Positions 44,195 to 54,998 of a stretch of 64,000 nt of DNA are shown here, in pieces. Each line of letters begins with the position of its first letter. Positions within the stretch are counted from its first letter, which is position 1. The DNA lies in contig CP092875.1 in NCBI GenBank assembly GCA_030710605.1, positions 67,352,514 through 67,416,513 of the forward strand, in the 5' to 3' direction. Below the pieces are notes generated by a model, which worked only from the letters and a program-made list of their open reading frames with translations, had not been told where the DNA came from and ran no database searches. The stretch comes from Cordylochernes scorpioides (Eukaryota > Arthropoda > Arachnida > Pseudoscorpiones > Chernetidae). The position numbers and the translations under genes were made by a program.

Positions 44195-44806
44195 GTGTTA
44201 AAAAAGTATCGCGACTTTTGTGCTTTTTCCAAATATTATTTATTTATTCATGAATACCTATTTTGTCCTCTTCAAAGTAATCCCCATGAGATATTATACA
44301 CTTGTGCCAACGGTTTTTTCCAATCTTCGAAGCACTTCAAAAAATCATTTTTAAAAATCTTTTTCAGCTCCTCCTTCGATGCCGTCTTTATCTCGTCAAG
44401 CGTAGGGTAACGTCGTCCTTTCATGGGCCTCTTCAGTTTAGGGAACAAGAAACGGTGGCTGCGACATCATTAGTGTGTTGTTTTTGGCCAAAAGGTCGCG
44501 CACAAGCAACGATGTGTGAGCAGGGGCGTTATCGTGGTGCAAAAGCCAATTTTTGTTCTTCCACAAATCCGGGCATTTCTGGCGGATTGCTTCGCGAAAA
44601 TTTGCGCATAACTTGCAGGTAATATTCCTTATTGACCGTTCTACACTGTGGCAAGAACTCATGATGCACCACGCCCCTGCAATCGAAGAAAACTGTCAGC
44701 AAAACTTTCACATTCGACCGAACTTGGCGCGCTTTTTTCGGTCTTGGTTCGTGCGGCAGCTTCCACTGAGATGATTGAGCTTTGGTTTCCACGCCATAAC
44801 CATAAC
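44195..44806 (-). pseudogene. Truncated mariner, first family
   Basis: Starts inside the left inverted repeat (GTTAAAAAAGTATCGCGACT) and stops within the transposase at GYGYGVETKAQSSQW. It is highly similar to 2450-4086 but lacks the right end and has a small deletion removing the PYSPDLAP region near 44450. At the SINE site of the other copy it is uninterrupted. Confidence 0.85.
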
Positions 44807-45350
44807 CCGACATCCCTACTGGTAGATCATGCGTTCAACAATAGTCACACTCCAGACTTCGATCACACATCTATAATACATCAAAATATCAAAGAAAAAC
44901 ATTGCCGATTATTTTTAGAAAGCTGGAGCTCATTAGAAAACAAAAATAGTATCAATAGAAAGATTGACTTGCCAGATGTATATACTCAGTTTAGAACCTC
45001 TTAGATGATTGTGCTATTTACATGTTTATTATATTTCTTTTTAAATCGGATATTCATTACTATTATTTGTATATTTATTTCACAGTTATTTCAATTTTCA
45101 TGATATTTTATTTGTTTAATAATATTTCGATATCTCTTAATCTCTGATATCCCTTCGATATCACATTGTTTTTCTTTTGATTATATTTACTCTGTTTAAA
45201 ATGTATATATTAGATGGTTTATCGCCCAACAAGCTTGGAAGACGTCTGGTGGCTCACCTGGGGCACGCGACCTGCTACGTGCTTCACAGCAAAATACCTC
45301 GAAAAAGATGGAAGATTGGTCCATCGAAATATCGGATTAATAAATAATCT
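44807..45350 (+). pseudogene. Penelope-like element 3' fragment
   Basis: The frame reads SLLVDHAFNNSHTPDFDHTS, then RLFLESWSSLENKNSINR and a stop. This matches the last part of a GIY-YIG domain (H..F..HT.D.....I......R...ES). The 3' tail has GATGG, a loop, CCATC and GAAA near 45313-45341, the stem-GAAA arrangement of Penelope tails. It joins the truncated mariner directly. The family differs from the element at 13779. Confidence 0.65.
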
Positions 45351-45586
45351 TATTACAATCCAAAATAAGCCTTATTTTTAAAATATTACATATTGTATAA
45401 TTATTTTTATTATATAGATTTACTCAAGTATTGCTCGATTTTTTAGACTTATAGTTTTTAAAGTGGAAGTGAGAATGACAAGAATTCACTAAATAAAAAC
45501 ATAAGTGGGTTCTTCCCCGAAAAAGTCGATTTGACATCTGATTTAATGCCATTGAGTGATTAATATTTATTTAAGAAAAAAAAAAA

Positions 45587-45659
45587 TGCCCCGTGTGAGG
45601 ATCGAACTCACGACCTTCAGATTATGAGACTGACGCGCTACCTACTGGGCTAACGAGGC
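45587..45659 (-). tRNA. tRNA-Met (CAT), copy 7, mutated D stem
   Basis: Same gene as the others except one D-stem base (GCCC where they have GCGC), which breaks a pair within the A box. The acceptor is intact. Function is likely reduced. Confidence 0.85.
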
Positions 45660-45689
45660 CTTGAATGAAGTAAACCGACTTTGTCCTAA

Positions 45690-45993
45690 AATATAACTAA
45701 GGATTTTGTTAAATCCCGAGAGCTATTGCCATATCGTACGAACGACACCAAGATAAGTAAGTCATCATTGGGAATGTCCAGCGCTGATTGTCAGTAAGCG
45801 ACATCTTCTGACCGACACACAGTAGGCTCTGTCCCATCATATTCTCTTGACCACGTCATTAGAGCATAGTTCCATTCAAGTTTAGTTTGATAAAAACGTT
45901 TTAACTTATCTCTAACACGACGACTTTACCTTAAACTGGACTATGAACGAGTCATCTGATGAGCGACAGCCTACCCATTAAGGTAAATAGAAT
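45690..45993. repeat. Dispersed ~290-bp repeat, copy 3
   Basis: Homologous to 604-898 and 19885-20182. No gene. Confidence 0.75.
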
Positions 45994-46169
45994 TCTATCC
46001 AGATTCAATCCAACCCAATATATGCAAAGGTAATAGTTATGAATCCCTCATATGTAAATAGTTTGGAAATATACCGATATATGGAAATATCAGTATTTCA
46101 TATAGAATTGTTGATTAATGTCCCTTAAAGGGCATTTGATCCTAAAGCTATCCAAGCATTTATCAATGA

Positions 46170-49100
46170 AAAAACAACGACAACAAAACCTGTATTTAGG
46201 GCCTCTCGCCCTATACAAGATTCGCCAATTCACAAGGGATGGGGAGAACACTGTGTGGCCTTTTTCCGGGATATAATCCTGTGGAATCCAAATATCGCCA
46301 CCGCTATATACCTATTCTTTGATATTTCATTAATTAGTGCCGGAAATGAAGGACAAAGTTGCCCCGTTTTATCATTTAGTTTTCGTCTTTCCTCAGACAG
46401 AGCAGCACAATCAAATAAGTAGTGCAACATCTCTATTGTTATTCCTGATCCACAGAAAGTGCATTTCAGGTCTTCACCCCTCATTAAAATCAGATGGTGT
46501 TCTCTGAAAAATATTGAAAGGGTTCTAAATTGCGCGATTAATCTGATGACAGGAAAAGGGAGTTCACTTAAGAAATATTTTTCGGTGGTAAATGTTGTAT
46601 ATATGTCTATAGTGGGAATATAACTTTGATTAAGTTATTCTTGTTAAGTCATTTTTTATTGTTTGCTCTATCACAGTTCTTAATATTCCTGGGATCTCAT
46701 TCCTTAGTGAATCAGGATCATTACAATAAGTAAGCCACGAGGATCCGTTATTATTGAGTAAATTGCTTAATTGTTTTATAAACCCGATGGGCGCACCTGT
46801 AGCACAGGATATTTGCCTCATTCTATTTAAACATATTCGAGGCAATCTATTTGTATCCATACTCAGCACCCTCAACCAGTATTTCAAGGTCAATTTCAGA
46901 GCTGTTATTATTAATGAGACGCGGCCTGTTTCTGGTCTTATTATGTATCCTGGTGTATATCTAGGCAAATTCAAGAACCTACGAATAAATGTATCTTTTA
47001 TATGATCCAATAAATATTTATGCTCTATTGCCCAAATTGGAGCAGCATACATCAAAACAGCCATCACAATAGAATCAAACAGTTTCATTGCAGAGTTTAA
47101 TGAGTTAATTTTTGATTTTGCTAATATTGGGGTTGTAGCATTTATTGCCGCAAGTGCTTTTCCTTTGAAAAAGTTTGCGGCCTGAGTGGTTTTAGTTGTA
47201 CTGACCAGAGGGTATCCCAAGTAATTATATCTTCTTGTTACCATCAGAGGTTTATCACTCCAGTACCATATATCTTCTCTTGAGGGTTTACCACCATTGC
47301 GAAATACCATAACCTTCAATTTGGACTCGTTCAGCGTCATATAGTTCTCACCAAGATATCCTTTCAATATGTTAATCTTTTTTTGGAGGTTTATCCTCGA
47401 CTCCCTTATAATAGCAATATCATCTGCATACATCAGCAGGTGAACGTCACCAAATTCCGGCAGGTATACACTCGTCAGGTCTGAGTTGTCATACATTTTA
47501 ATCAGGTCCGTCATGAATAATATAAAAAGTAATGGCGATAGTGGCTCTCCTTGTAAAACGCCCGAATATATCTTGATATTTTCTGTAATTGATCCCCTCC
47601 ATCTGACTGCCACAGTCGCCTGTTCGTAGTAATATCTAATTGCGTGTATAAATTGATAGCTTACGCTCAGATAGGTTAATTTATTCCAAAGTAATGAGTA
47701 AGGAACTGTATCAAATGCTTTTCTCAAATCAACAAAAAATACATATAATTTTCCTCTCTTTTCCTCAGTGATAGTTGTATTAGAGTGGTCAATGTGAATA
47801 TCAGATCCACACACGATCGGCCCCTTCGGAAACCCACCTGATTTTCTGGAATGACGTTACTTCTTTCTACCCATTCATTCAGTCTTGATCTTAGTATTGT
47901 CGTAAAAAGTTTCGATAAAATGCTTATCAGTGCTATACCACGATAATTTGAAGGGTTGTCTTTGTCACCGCTTTTAAAGATTGGATGTATGATCGATTTA
48001 GTCCATATTGTATGATAGTGTCCCATTATCAGAGCTCTATTGTAAAATTGTTCTAATAAACCCATGTATGAGTCTGGGAGTACTTTTATTATTTCATTGG
48101 GGATGTCATCAGGTCTACTTGCCTTATTATTTTTCAAATTTCTGATTGCCCTGCCTATCTATTCTCTTTTTTTCAATACTTATTAATTCGCAATAAAATT
48201 CGTGCCATTCCTGTACAGTAATTTCTCCTTTAATTTTTGTTGCTCTTTTAAATAGCGCAATGGTCTTCCAAAATGACTTTGAATCTTTTATATATCTCAA
48301 TATTTCTTGTTTTTCCTGAATATATTTCTTCCTTTTATCATCTAATAAACCGAGATATTCATTTCTATGCAGAGCATAGCTTTCAAGGGCTTCCTTTCTG
48401 TTGGTTCTACGGTATTCCTTCAGACTTTCTTTTGTTAGCTTTTTCATCTCGTAACAGTTTTTGTCAAACCATGGTTTAGATTGTCCGGGGGCACCCTTAG
48501 TTAAGTACATTATTCCTGATGTTGACATTGCCTCAGTAATTCTTTGAGTGAAAGTATTTACGGAGCTATCGAGATTTGATATTTTCACTACTTGCAATTC
48601 CTTTAATTCCTGTTTAAATGTCTTAATTCCCTCAGCTGTCCATCTGTATCTCGTAACACCATATTCTTCTAACCTTGGATTTATTTTCCTAGGTGTTTTG
48701 GACTGTTAGCTTCAGGGTAAGAGGAAGTTGAACTGAATACATCTGAGTTTCTATCCTGAATTATGATATTTTTCCAGTATTTCTTGTGAAACAATGCAAT
48801 AATCAATAGTTGATGAGCCTCTCTACGAAACATATGTAAAGTCTCCCTCTCTGTCTCCTGTTGATCTTCCGTTGATTATTGTCAGCGAATTGTCCTCGAG
48901 AAACTCGAGAAGTCCTTCAGCCAGTGGTGAAATTATTAGATCTCTTGCTTTTATTTCGGAAACTAAAGATAGTTGAAGATCTGTTAGGTTATACAGTCCC
49001 CCGAGCCCTCCAGTTCTAATATTTATAAATCCCCAATTAGAATTAGTTATTTCCCGTCAGTTATATGTTTTTCCATATATTTAGTTAATCTAACTAAGTT

Positions 49101-49425
49101 ATTCTGGTACAGTTCGTTTGGAGGGAGATATACAAATATCAAGCAGGTGATAGGTTTGCCGGTTCCTATATTTTGTGATAAGAAAATCGATATCCAAATG
49201 TTATCCTTTTCTGTACTATGCAACCTGTAATGTCCACCTTTTTTGACACCCACAATTATTCCTCCTGATCCCCTTCCCCTTTCTGTGGTTTTAGTTGCCG
49301 GATGTTCAAAAATTTGGAAATCCTTTAATGTTATATTTGTGATATTTATACACCATGTTTCAAGTAAAGCGAAGATCTCGTAGTTTTTAATGTACTCGAG
49401 AAGTGAAAAACAAATGCCATTTTTG
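46170..49425 (-). mobile_element. APE-type LINE, copy 2, lacking ORF1
   Basis: Begins at the same point of the same flanking repeat as copy 1 (ATCAATGAA before the A/C-rich tail), so both descend from one insertion by segmental duplication. Homology ends near 49415, just upstream of the endonuclease. The join is to an inverted copy of local sequence rather than a target duplication, so the 5' end was lost by rearrangement. Confidence 0.85.
46230..49415 (-). pseudogene. LINE ORF2, copy 2
   Basis: The endonuclease part has LLETWCIN and RGSGGIIVGVKKGGHYRLHS. The RT has NNKASRPDDIPNEII, VDLRKAFDTVPYSLLW and LLMYADDIAII, followed by an uninterrupted thumb through RICLNRMRQISCATGAP. The finger CTFCGSG...HYLFDC is at 46280-46460. 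Frameshifts lie near 48127-48137, 48770 and 47724-47814, and a TAA follows NDLTRIT. The damage differs from copy 1, so the two decayed independently after duplication. Confidence 0.85.
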
Positions 49426-49457
49426 TTGCCCTGTATTCTAGTCAATTGCCGTTAATC

Positions 49458-49600
49458 CCATTGTATTGACTTTTTTGGTGAAGAACTCACTTGTGTTTTT
49501 ATTTAGTGAATTCTGGCCATTCTCAATTCAATTAAAAAAAAACTACAAGTCTTAAAAATCGAAAAATACATGAATAAATCTATATAATAAAAATAAATAT
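49458..49600. repeat. Inverted copy of LINE-flank sequence
   Basis: The reverse complement reads GAATTCACTAAATAAAAACA and AGTGAGTTCTTCACC, matching 45385-45535 and 19585-19725 in the opposite direction. It forms an imperfect inverted repeat around LINE copy 2. No gene. Confidence 0.72.
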
Positions 49601-49730
49601 AAAATATAGAATAAAGAATATAAAATATTAAAATATACAGTTATCAGAGTTAACAACAATCAATAATCAATTCTGCCACCGTTTGCTTCTGTGAATGGAA
49701 TAAATACCCAAATATAGCCAATTCTTATAA

Positions 49731-49800
49731 GCATCGGTGTTCAGTGATACAATGCTCGCCTGCCACGCGGGCGGCCCGGGTTCGATTCCCGGCTGATGCA
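49731..49800 (+). tRNA. tRNA-Gly (GCC)
   Basis: GCATCGG pairs with CTGATGC (one G-T). The anticodon arm is CTCGCCTGCCACGCGGG with anticodon GCC, and the B box is GGTTCGATTCC in a GCCCGG/CCGGC T arm. It closely follows the metazoan tRNA-Gly(GCC) pattern. T10 follows as terminator. It is the only tRNA of this kind in the window and lies outside the repeated units. Confidence 0.93.
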
Positions 49801-49904
49801 TTTTTTTTTTTACAATTTTTAAAACTCATTTATATTATTATTAAAATATACAAGTATCAGAGTCATCAATTCTGTCATCGTTTGCTTTTGTGAATGGAAT
49901 GCTT

Positions 49905-50558
49905 TTACGTAATATACGTAACTAATATGACTGAAATTTTAGCAGTATGTATAGTAGAATCTGGAAAAACTTATATTGAATATTTCAGGTCTCTATCCCG
50001 AATATTCTTCGAGTTATTTGCAAATTTGAGTTGCAAATTTGCTCTTTCGCTCGCAAGAAGCGCCTCTAGCGGTAAAGATGGGAGGTAATATCAGCTGACC
50101 TAATGTACAGGTAAAACGTGTTTTAACAGGACATAGAAAAAAATATGGAAGATATATTTGTCGCATTTTTAGCCAAGAAAAATTGAAATTGACAAGTTCT
50201 GGGCAAAAATAGTTGGTTTTTTAGTCAGAAAATGATTATGACAATATTGCTGTATCATATTTGATTATCAGATACAAAATTATATCCGGAAAAATTCCAA
50301 AAAGCAGAGACTACGGGTGAAGCCAGTTCATTTTTAGTATGCAGGAACAAAATTCCAACAGAAAAACATTCATTCGAGCAGAAGACACAAAGCTAGATCA
50401 CCTCTTTATAAAAATATCGCTTCTCAGACACAAAGTTTGGAGCCGGACGTTTCACCAGAATGACATCCACGGCGCCAATTTATAATTGTAACGAATAGTA
50501 TTTGAATAAAAGCATTTAATCGGGTAAAACCCGGGCGTTGCCCGGGTCATTCGGCTAG
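49905..50558 (+). mobile_element. Non-autonomous Helitron, copy d (5' truncated)
   Basis: Matches 17960-18754 from ATACGTAACTAAT onward. It ends with the hairpin CCCGGGCGTTGCCCGGG, then TCATTCGGCTAG before T. The TC end is missing. The hairpin here is perfect, unlike that of the longer copy. Confidence 0.7.
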
Positions 50559-50609
50559 TTACATATAAAATATGTAATATATTATAAATACCATTAATTT
50601 GGCTTAATA

Positions 50610-50870
50610 TGGGGAGCTCTGTGTTCCGAACTATTATTATTACGAGATGATCGTGCTGGTTCAGAGTTGCTGATAGTTGCTAAAGGGAATTTGCAGTCCG
50701 AGACAATGGTCATTTCTGCCTTTATTAGATTTATCTTCGCGAATTGAGCAATCTAGAGATTGCTCTGAGTTCAATTTAAAAGGCAGTGCAGTCTCTGGTG
50801 AAGCCAGAAAATTGACGCTATGTGGCACTGAGCTTAGCATTTAACCAACTGAAAGATAAATATTTTTAAA
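50610..50870 (-). pseudogene. LINE RNase H relic, second copy
   Basis: Diverged homologue of 19310-19520 (shared TAGATTTATCTTCGCGAATTG and AAAGGCAGTGCAGTCTCT). It keeps the middle of the RNase H region but not the WVRGYSG end. It is adjacent to a Helitron in both places. Confidence 0.55.
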
Positions 50871-50891
50871 TCCATTATATTTCTTTATATA

Positions 50892-52402
50892 CACTGGTCC
50901 GCAAAATTAAAGGAACAACATATTTTTTTCATTCATCTCAAATTTTATTGAACATTTATCAATGAAATTTTATACACAAATTTATTATTCCATTATTGAT
51001 TAGAATACCCGAAATCAAAGAATTCTAACACGTATTTTATGCAAATTAGCCGGTTAAGCAATGATCTTCTTGCAGCCAGTGCACAAATATCTTGGATATT
51101 GTTGTTAATATGGGGTGTGATCGCCTTTAACTGATAGACAGGCTCTACATCGGTGACCTATACTAAGAATTAGGGAGTTTATCAGCTCCTGTGGAATCAA
51201 CGCCCACTCTTGTGTTAAGGCTGTTTCTAGCTCATGAGTGTTTCTAGGAGGGGGTTGGAGAGATGAGATCCGCCGTCCTAGGTTGTCCCATACATGCTCA
51301 ATGGGATTTAAGTCTGGGGATCGAGCTGGCCAATTCATCCGAGCAATTGCATGGTTTTGGAGAAAAGTGTCGACCACACCAGCCCTATGTGGACGGGCAT
51401 TATCATAAATTAGAAGAAAGTTTTCTCCCATTTCCAATGCTTGAGGCATCACATATGCTGCCAAGATCTCGTCCCGATACCTCTGTCCAGTCAGGGTTCC
51501 TTGCCGAAAAATATAGAGTGCTGTGCGACCGCCCAAGAAGATTCCAGCCCAGACCATAAAACCTTGGCTTCTGTAGGGATCCCTTTCAACCATATTCCGG
51601 GGATTATTTCTGGTTCATACCTCTCTCCAGATAAAGACACGACGAGAATCGCTGTTTAGATAGAATCTAGACTCATCAGTGAACATTACACGCCTCCAAT
51701 TATCTGGATTCCAGGCGACATGTTGTCTGCACCAAAGTTTCCTTGCTCTCTTTTGAGGTGGTGTCAATGGCACACAAATTATGGGTCGTCGAGCATAGAG
51801 GCCCTTCTTGTGAAGCCTTCTGCGTATTGTATCAGTTGATACTAAGACTCCTGTAGTTGCATAGAGGTCACTTCGTAGTTGCGATGCTGTCATTCTTCTA
51901 TTGCGACGCACAAGGAGACTCAAATAACGGTCTTGATTTAACGTTGTGACCCTTGGCCGTCCTTGTCCGGGTGTTCTGGCAACATTAGCTGTCGTTTGAA
52001 ATTTTTCCCAAAGCCTTGAGATAACGTTTCTTGTCACTCCAAGCCATCTTGCTACTTCTGCCTGTGACTGGCCTGCTTCCATTCTTCCAATAGTTTACCA
52101 TTTTCTTGTGATAAATGTTGCCTATAAGCCATGAAAAACTTTAAAAAAACAAAAAGGTTCAAAAAAATCTAGTGGAGCGTAATATTAGGACGCTTTAAGA
52201 AAGACTCAGGCACGTGCTGGAAGCGGAGTCAACGTAGACGGTGGTATTTTGCATATTGAGAACAACTTTATTTGTTTTTCTGTTTTACATACTCTCTTAA
52301 TTCATGAGAGCTTCTGAATATATCAAAACTTGATATATATCCCTTAATATAACTTTTCTTTTTCTTAAACATGTGTTGTTCCTTTAATTTTGCGGACCAG
52401 TG
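50892..52402 (-). mobile_element. Tc1-like element, second family
   Basis: Inverted repeats start CACTGGTCCGCAAAATTAAA at the left, with the complement at the right. TA lies at 50890-50891 and 52403-52404. The 1511-bp length is normal. Its ends and transposase differ from the element at 10467. Confidence 0.93.
51105..52132 (-). pseudogene. Tc1 transposase with one stop and N-terminal shift
   Basis: ATG at 52130-52132 (MAYRQHLSQENGK) is out of frame with the main body, which is readable from RMEAGQSQAEVARWLGVTRN. The DNA-binding domain has a GQGRPR linker. Catalytic residues are in VMFTDESRFYLN, LLIYDNARPHRA and LNPIEHVWDNLGRR. A single TGA interrupts between FIWREV and TRNNPRN near 51615, then the frame stays open to the C-terminus. 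The triad is intact, so the copy is only lightly damaged. Confidence 0.88.
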
Positions 52403-52639
52403 TATATTACATACATGTGTGTGTGGCCCATAAAACCCGAACCTTTTTATTTTTTAAATAAAAATTAAAAGGTAGAATAGAATAAAAAACTATAACTATT
52501 TTATTCTAGTTTGCTTTTAAATTTTAATAAAAGTAATTTAATTAGGTATATTTTCTGTTTCTAAGACTTATAATTAACAAGACCATTGTTTAATTGAATT
52601 GTCATACAATTTAATGCCATTGAGTTGTTGTCGTGTCCA

Positions 52640-53130
52640 ATGAAGAGCCTCAGATGTCTCCAAGCATCTCTATCACAGCTATTTCAATGTCCACTATCTT
52701 GGGTGTATGAAGCTGCTACTCTGGGTTCATGTCAATTTTCAGCAAGGCTGCGGCCATTGCTGGGCTTGAGAATATATAGGTAGGTGTTAGTTCCACACGA
52801 GGACAATTGTTGCATGTCCTGTAGGTTCTTGTGTCATCTGGATGTATTGTCATTCTTTTGTAGTATTCCGTTATGAGCCTTGTCATTGCAATTCTTCTCT
52901 CAGAGTTATTTCGCATAGAGAAAATAGAGGTAACCCGGGCTCCTGGAGCATAAATCTATTTCGCATATTTGATATTTCCTTATCTTTTGATAAATTATCT
53001 TGCATTTTGACAAAGCGTCAGCGACAAATACTAACATTTGTTCTTTCCTTTGGCTCAGCTTTCTGGCTTCCTTTGATATTTCATCCGTCATCTCATTACT
53101 TCCGAACCCAAGAACATTTTGGTCAGTAAT
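52640..53130 (-). pseudogene. LINE 3' relic: RNase H and zinc-knuckle part
   Basis: The minus strand reads NVLGFGSNEMTDEISKEARK, similar to the RNase H end (V.GNE.AD.IAKEA). After breaks it reads TYRTCNNCPRVELTPTYIFS, then SPAMAAALLKID, like the C-terminal CxxC...H...C segment of R1/I-like elements. It lies next to tRNA-Met copy 8, as the 19.2-kb relic lies near copy 4. Confidence 0.55.
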
Positions 53131-53171
53131 GCCATTGAGTAATTAATATTTAATGAGAATGAAAAAAAAAA

Positions 53172-53244
53172 TGCCCCGTGTGAGGATCGAACTCACGACC
53201 TTCAGATTATGAGACTGACGCGCTACCTACTGCGCTAACGAGGC
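53172..53244 (-). tRNA. tRNA-Met (CAT), elongator, copy 8
   Basis: Identical by eye to the copy at 926-998. The ATTGAGTAATTAATATTTA string next to its 3' side is shared with copies 4 and 7. Confidence 0.93.
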
Positions 53245-53685
53245 GTTGTTGAAGTCTACCGATTTTGCCTTAAATATATAAAATTGATTATTTAAAACTA
53301 CTAATAAAAAAACGGAATAAAACTATTTTTGGCGCGATATTTTTTTTTCTTTTTATGGATAATCAACCTTCTACTGTTCTTAGTGCGATGGGCTTGGCTC
53401 ATAAGAGTGGTGAATCCATCAAACGGTTTATCTAGTTTAATCTTCCAGTAGAAAGATTAGGATCATTATGGAAGTTTTTACTGGCAAGAAACACCACTGG
53501 AAGAGTTCACCAATTTAAAAATAAACTGATGTCATGGTTGGGATCAAAATATTTAAAAGATATTGATTCTGGAAAAGAACAAAATAAAAAAAAATCAACA
53601 ATTAGATAAGATACATACCATTACAATATATTTTGTATCAAGAAAATTATTAACGATACATTTATTTTCAAAAATATTTTAAATC
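53245..53685. other. No recognised gene
   Basis: A short frame from ATG at 53356 (MDNQPSTVLSAMGLAHKSGE) is interrupted by TAG and then continues as FNLPVERLGSLWKFLLARNT. I do not recognise it. It may be part of the decayed gene that follows at 53940. Confidence 0.4.
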
Positions 53686-53860
53686 CAGTAGAACCTCCAT
53701 GAAAGGACACTCGTACTAGAGGACACCTTTCTACAAAGGACAGTTTTCATTTGCAAAATTTCCATTTTTTACTATTTAGCAACTCTCCGGTAAGAGGACA
53801 CCTCTCACTAAAGGACACGTTGGCTCTGCAACTAGGTATCCTTTACAGGGAAGTTCTACT
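53686..53860. mobile_element. pogo/Tigger-like MITE
   Basis: About 175 bp with inverted ends CAGTAGAACCTCC and GGGAAGTTCTACT, and internal repeats of AAGGACAC / AGAGGACACC. This AGTAGAACCTC...GGACAC pattern is characteristic of Tigger/pogo termini. No coding sequence is present. Confidence 0.65.
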
Positions 53861-53939
53861 ATATATAAATAATGCAGCGTAAATGTAATGCTTATTCAGA
53901 AATGTCTTGATACATTTTACAATTTGCAAACGTAAGAAA

Positions 53940-54620
53940 CATCACTCCAAAGATGAAGGAATGCTATAAGGAATATTTTGGTGTGGCCTTAGGTGATAAA
54001 AAAGTGATGGTGCCCCCATAGTGTTTGTGGAACGTGTTATCGAGGGCTTTTTCAATCGAAATCAGGGAAATAGAAAGGTATGCCCTTTGGTGTAGCAATG
54101 GTTTGGCGAGAATGGAAAAATCATCACGACAATTGTTATTTCTTTGTCTTCAATATCACAGGCCTTAAATTTTTTTTAAAGGCTTTAGAGAAAGTGAAGC
54201 TGCCAAATTTTCAAATATTACTTGTTCTAAAAGACACCGGAAGGTATCTTCATTAGACCTCAAATGCGTAAAATTAATAAATGACGAAACATTTATTGCA
54301 ACATTAAAAGAAGATTTAAAAATGTCTGGCAGTATTTTTGCGTTTATCGATTTTTACAACAATTTTTACGCAATAATAAGTCACAGTGAAATTCTTTGAA
54401 AATATGATTTCCAAATTCGATGAGCTTGGATGCCTAGTGAATCTAAAATTGTATTTTATGGATTCATATTTAAACATTTTCCCTGATAATCTCGATGAAG
54501 AGAGCAAAGAACAAGGTGAATGCTTCCACCAAGATATTAAAATAATTGAGCAACGATACTATGGTCTTTGGAATCAACATATGGTGGTGGATTAATATTG
54601 GAATCTGATGTGTGATGTGA
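53940..54620 (+). pseudogene. Decayed arthropod multi-copy gene
   Basis: The clearest frame reads DELGCLVNLKLYFMDSYLNI, then FPDNLDEESKEQGECFHQDI and IEQRYYGLWNQHMVVD. It fits an unnamed protein family common as repeated copies in arthropods (CNMSLKxHFLxSHLDFFPENLG...E(R)FHQDI...Y.G.W). Upstream fragments KVMVPP and GIFIRPQMRKI also fit. Stops and shifts are frequent. Function is unknown; it may be transposon-borne. Confidence 0.5.
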
Positions 54621-54778
54621 CAAGCGCAAGTATAATAGACTTCACAGAAACTAATCGATAAATCCATCAATGGATATATATATAACGTTTAATTAACCGA
54701 ATATATGGTTATCCAAAAGGTTCGTAAACACCTGCAACAAATTCCAAATATATATTCATATAATTAATAATATAATAT
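54621..54778. other. Short AT-rich spacer
   Basis: Ends in ATATAATAT, the insertion site of the Ty3 element. No gene. Confidence 0.6.
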
Positions 54779-54959
54779 TGTCACGGTAGTGATAACGAGT
54801 ATAACAAAAGTTCAAGTAAAAATAATTTATTTATAAAATGCCAAACTATTTCTAAAAATTATTTACAAGTAATAATATCCAAGAATGGTAAGGGGTGTTG
54901 ACTATGCAAATATTAATGATGATATACCACAGAATATTTAAAATAATTATTCAGTGACA
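54779..54959 (-). repeat. Ty3-type 3' LTR
   Basis: 181 bp; plus strand TGTCACGGTAGTG ... TTCAGTGACA. Pairs with 59757-59937, with only AAGTTCAAG versus AAGTTTAAG noticed as a difference. Confidence 0.9.
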
Positions 54960-54998
54960 TTGCCCCCTTCCTAGATGAACAGCGTCCCGCTGTAATTA

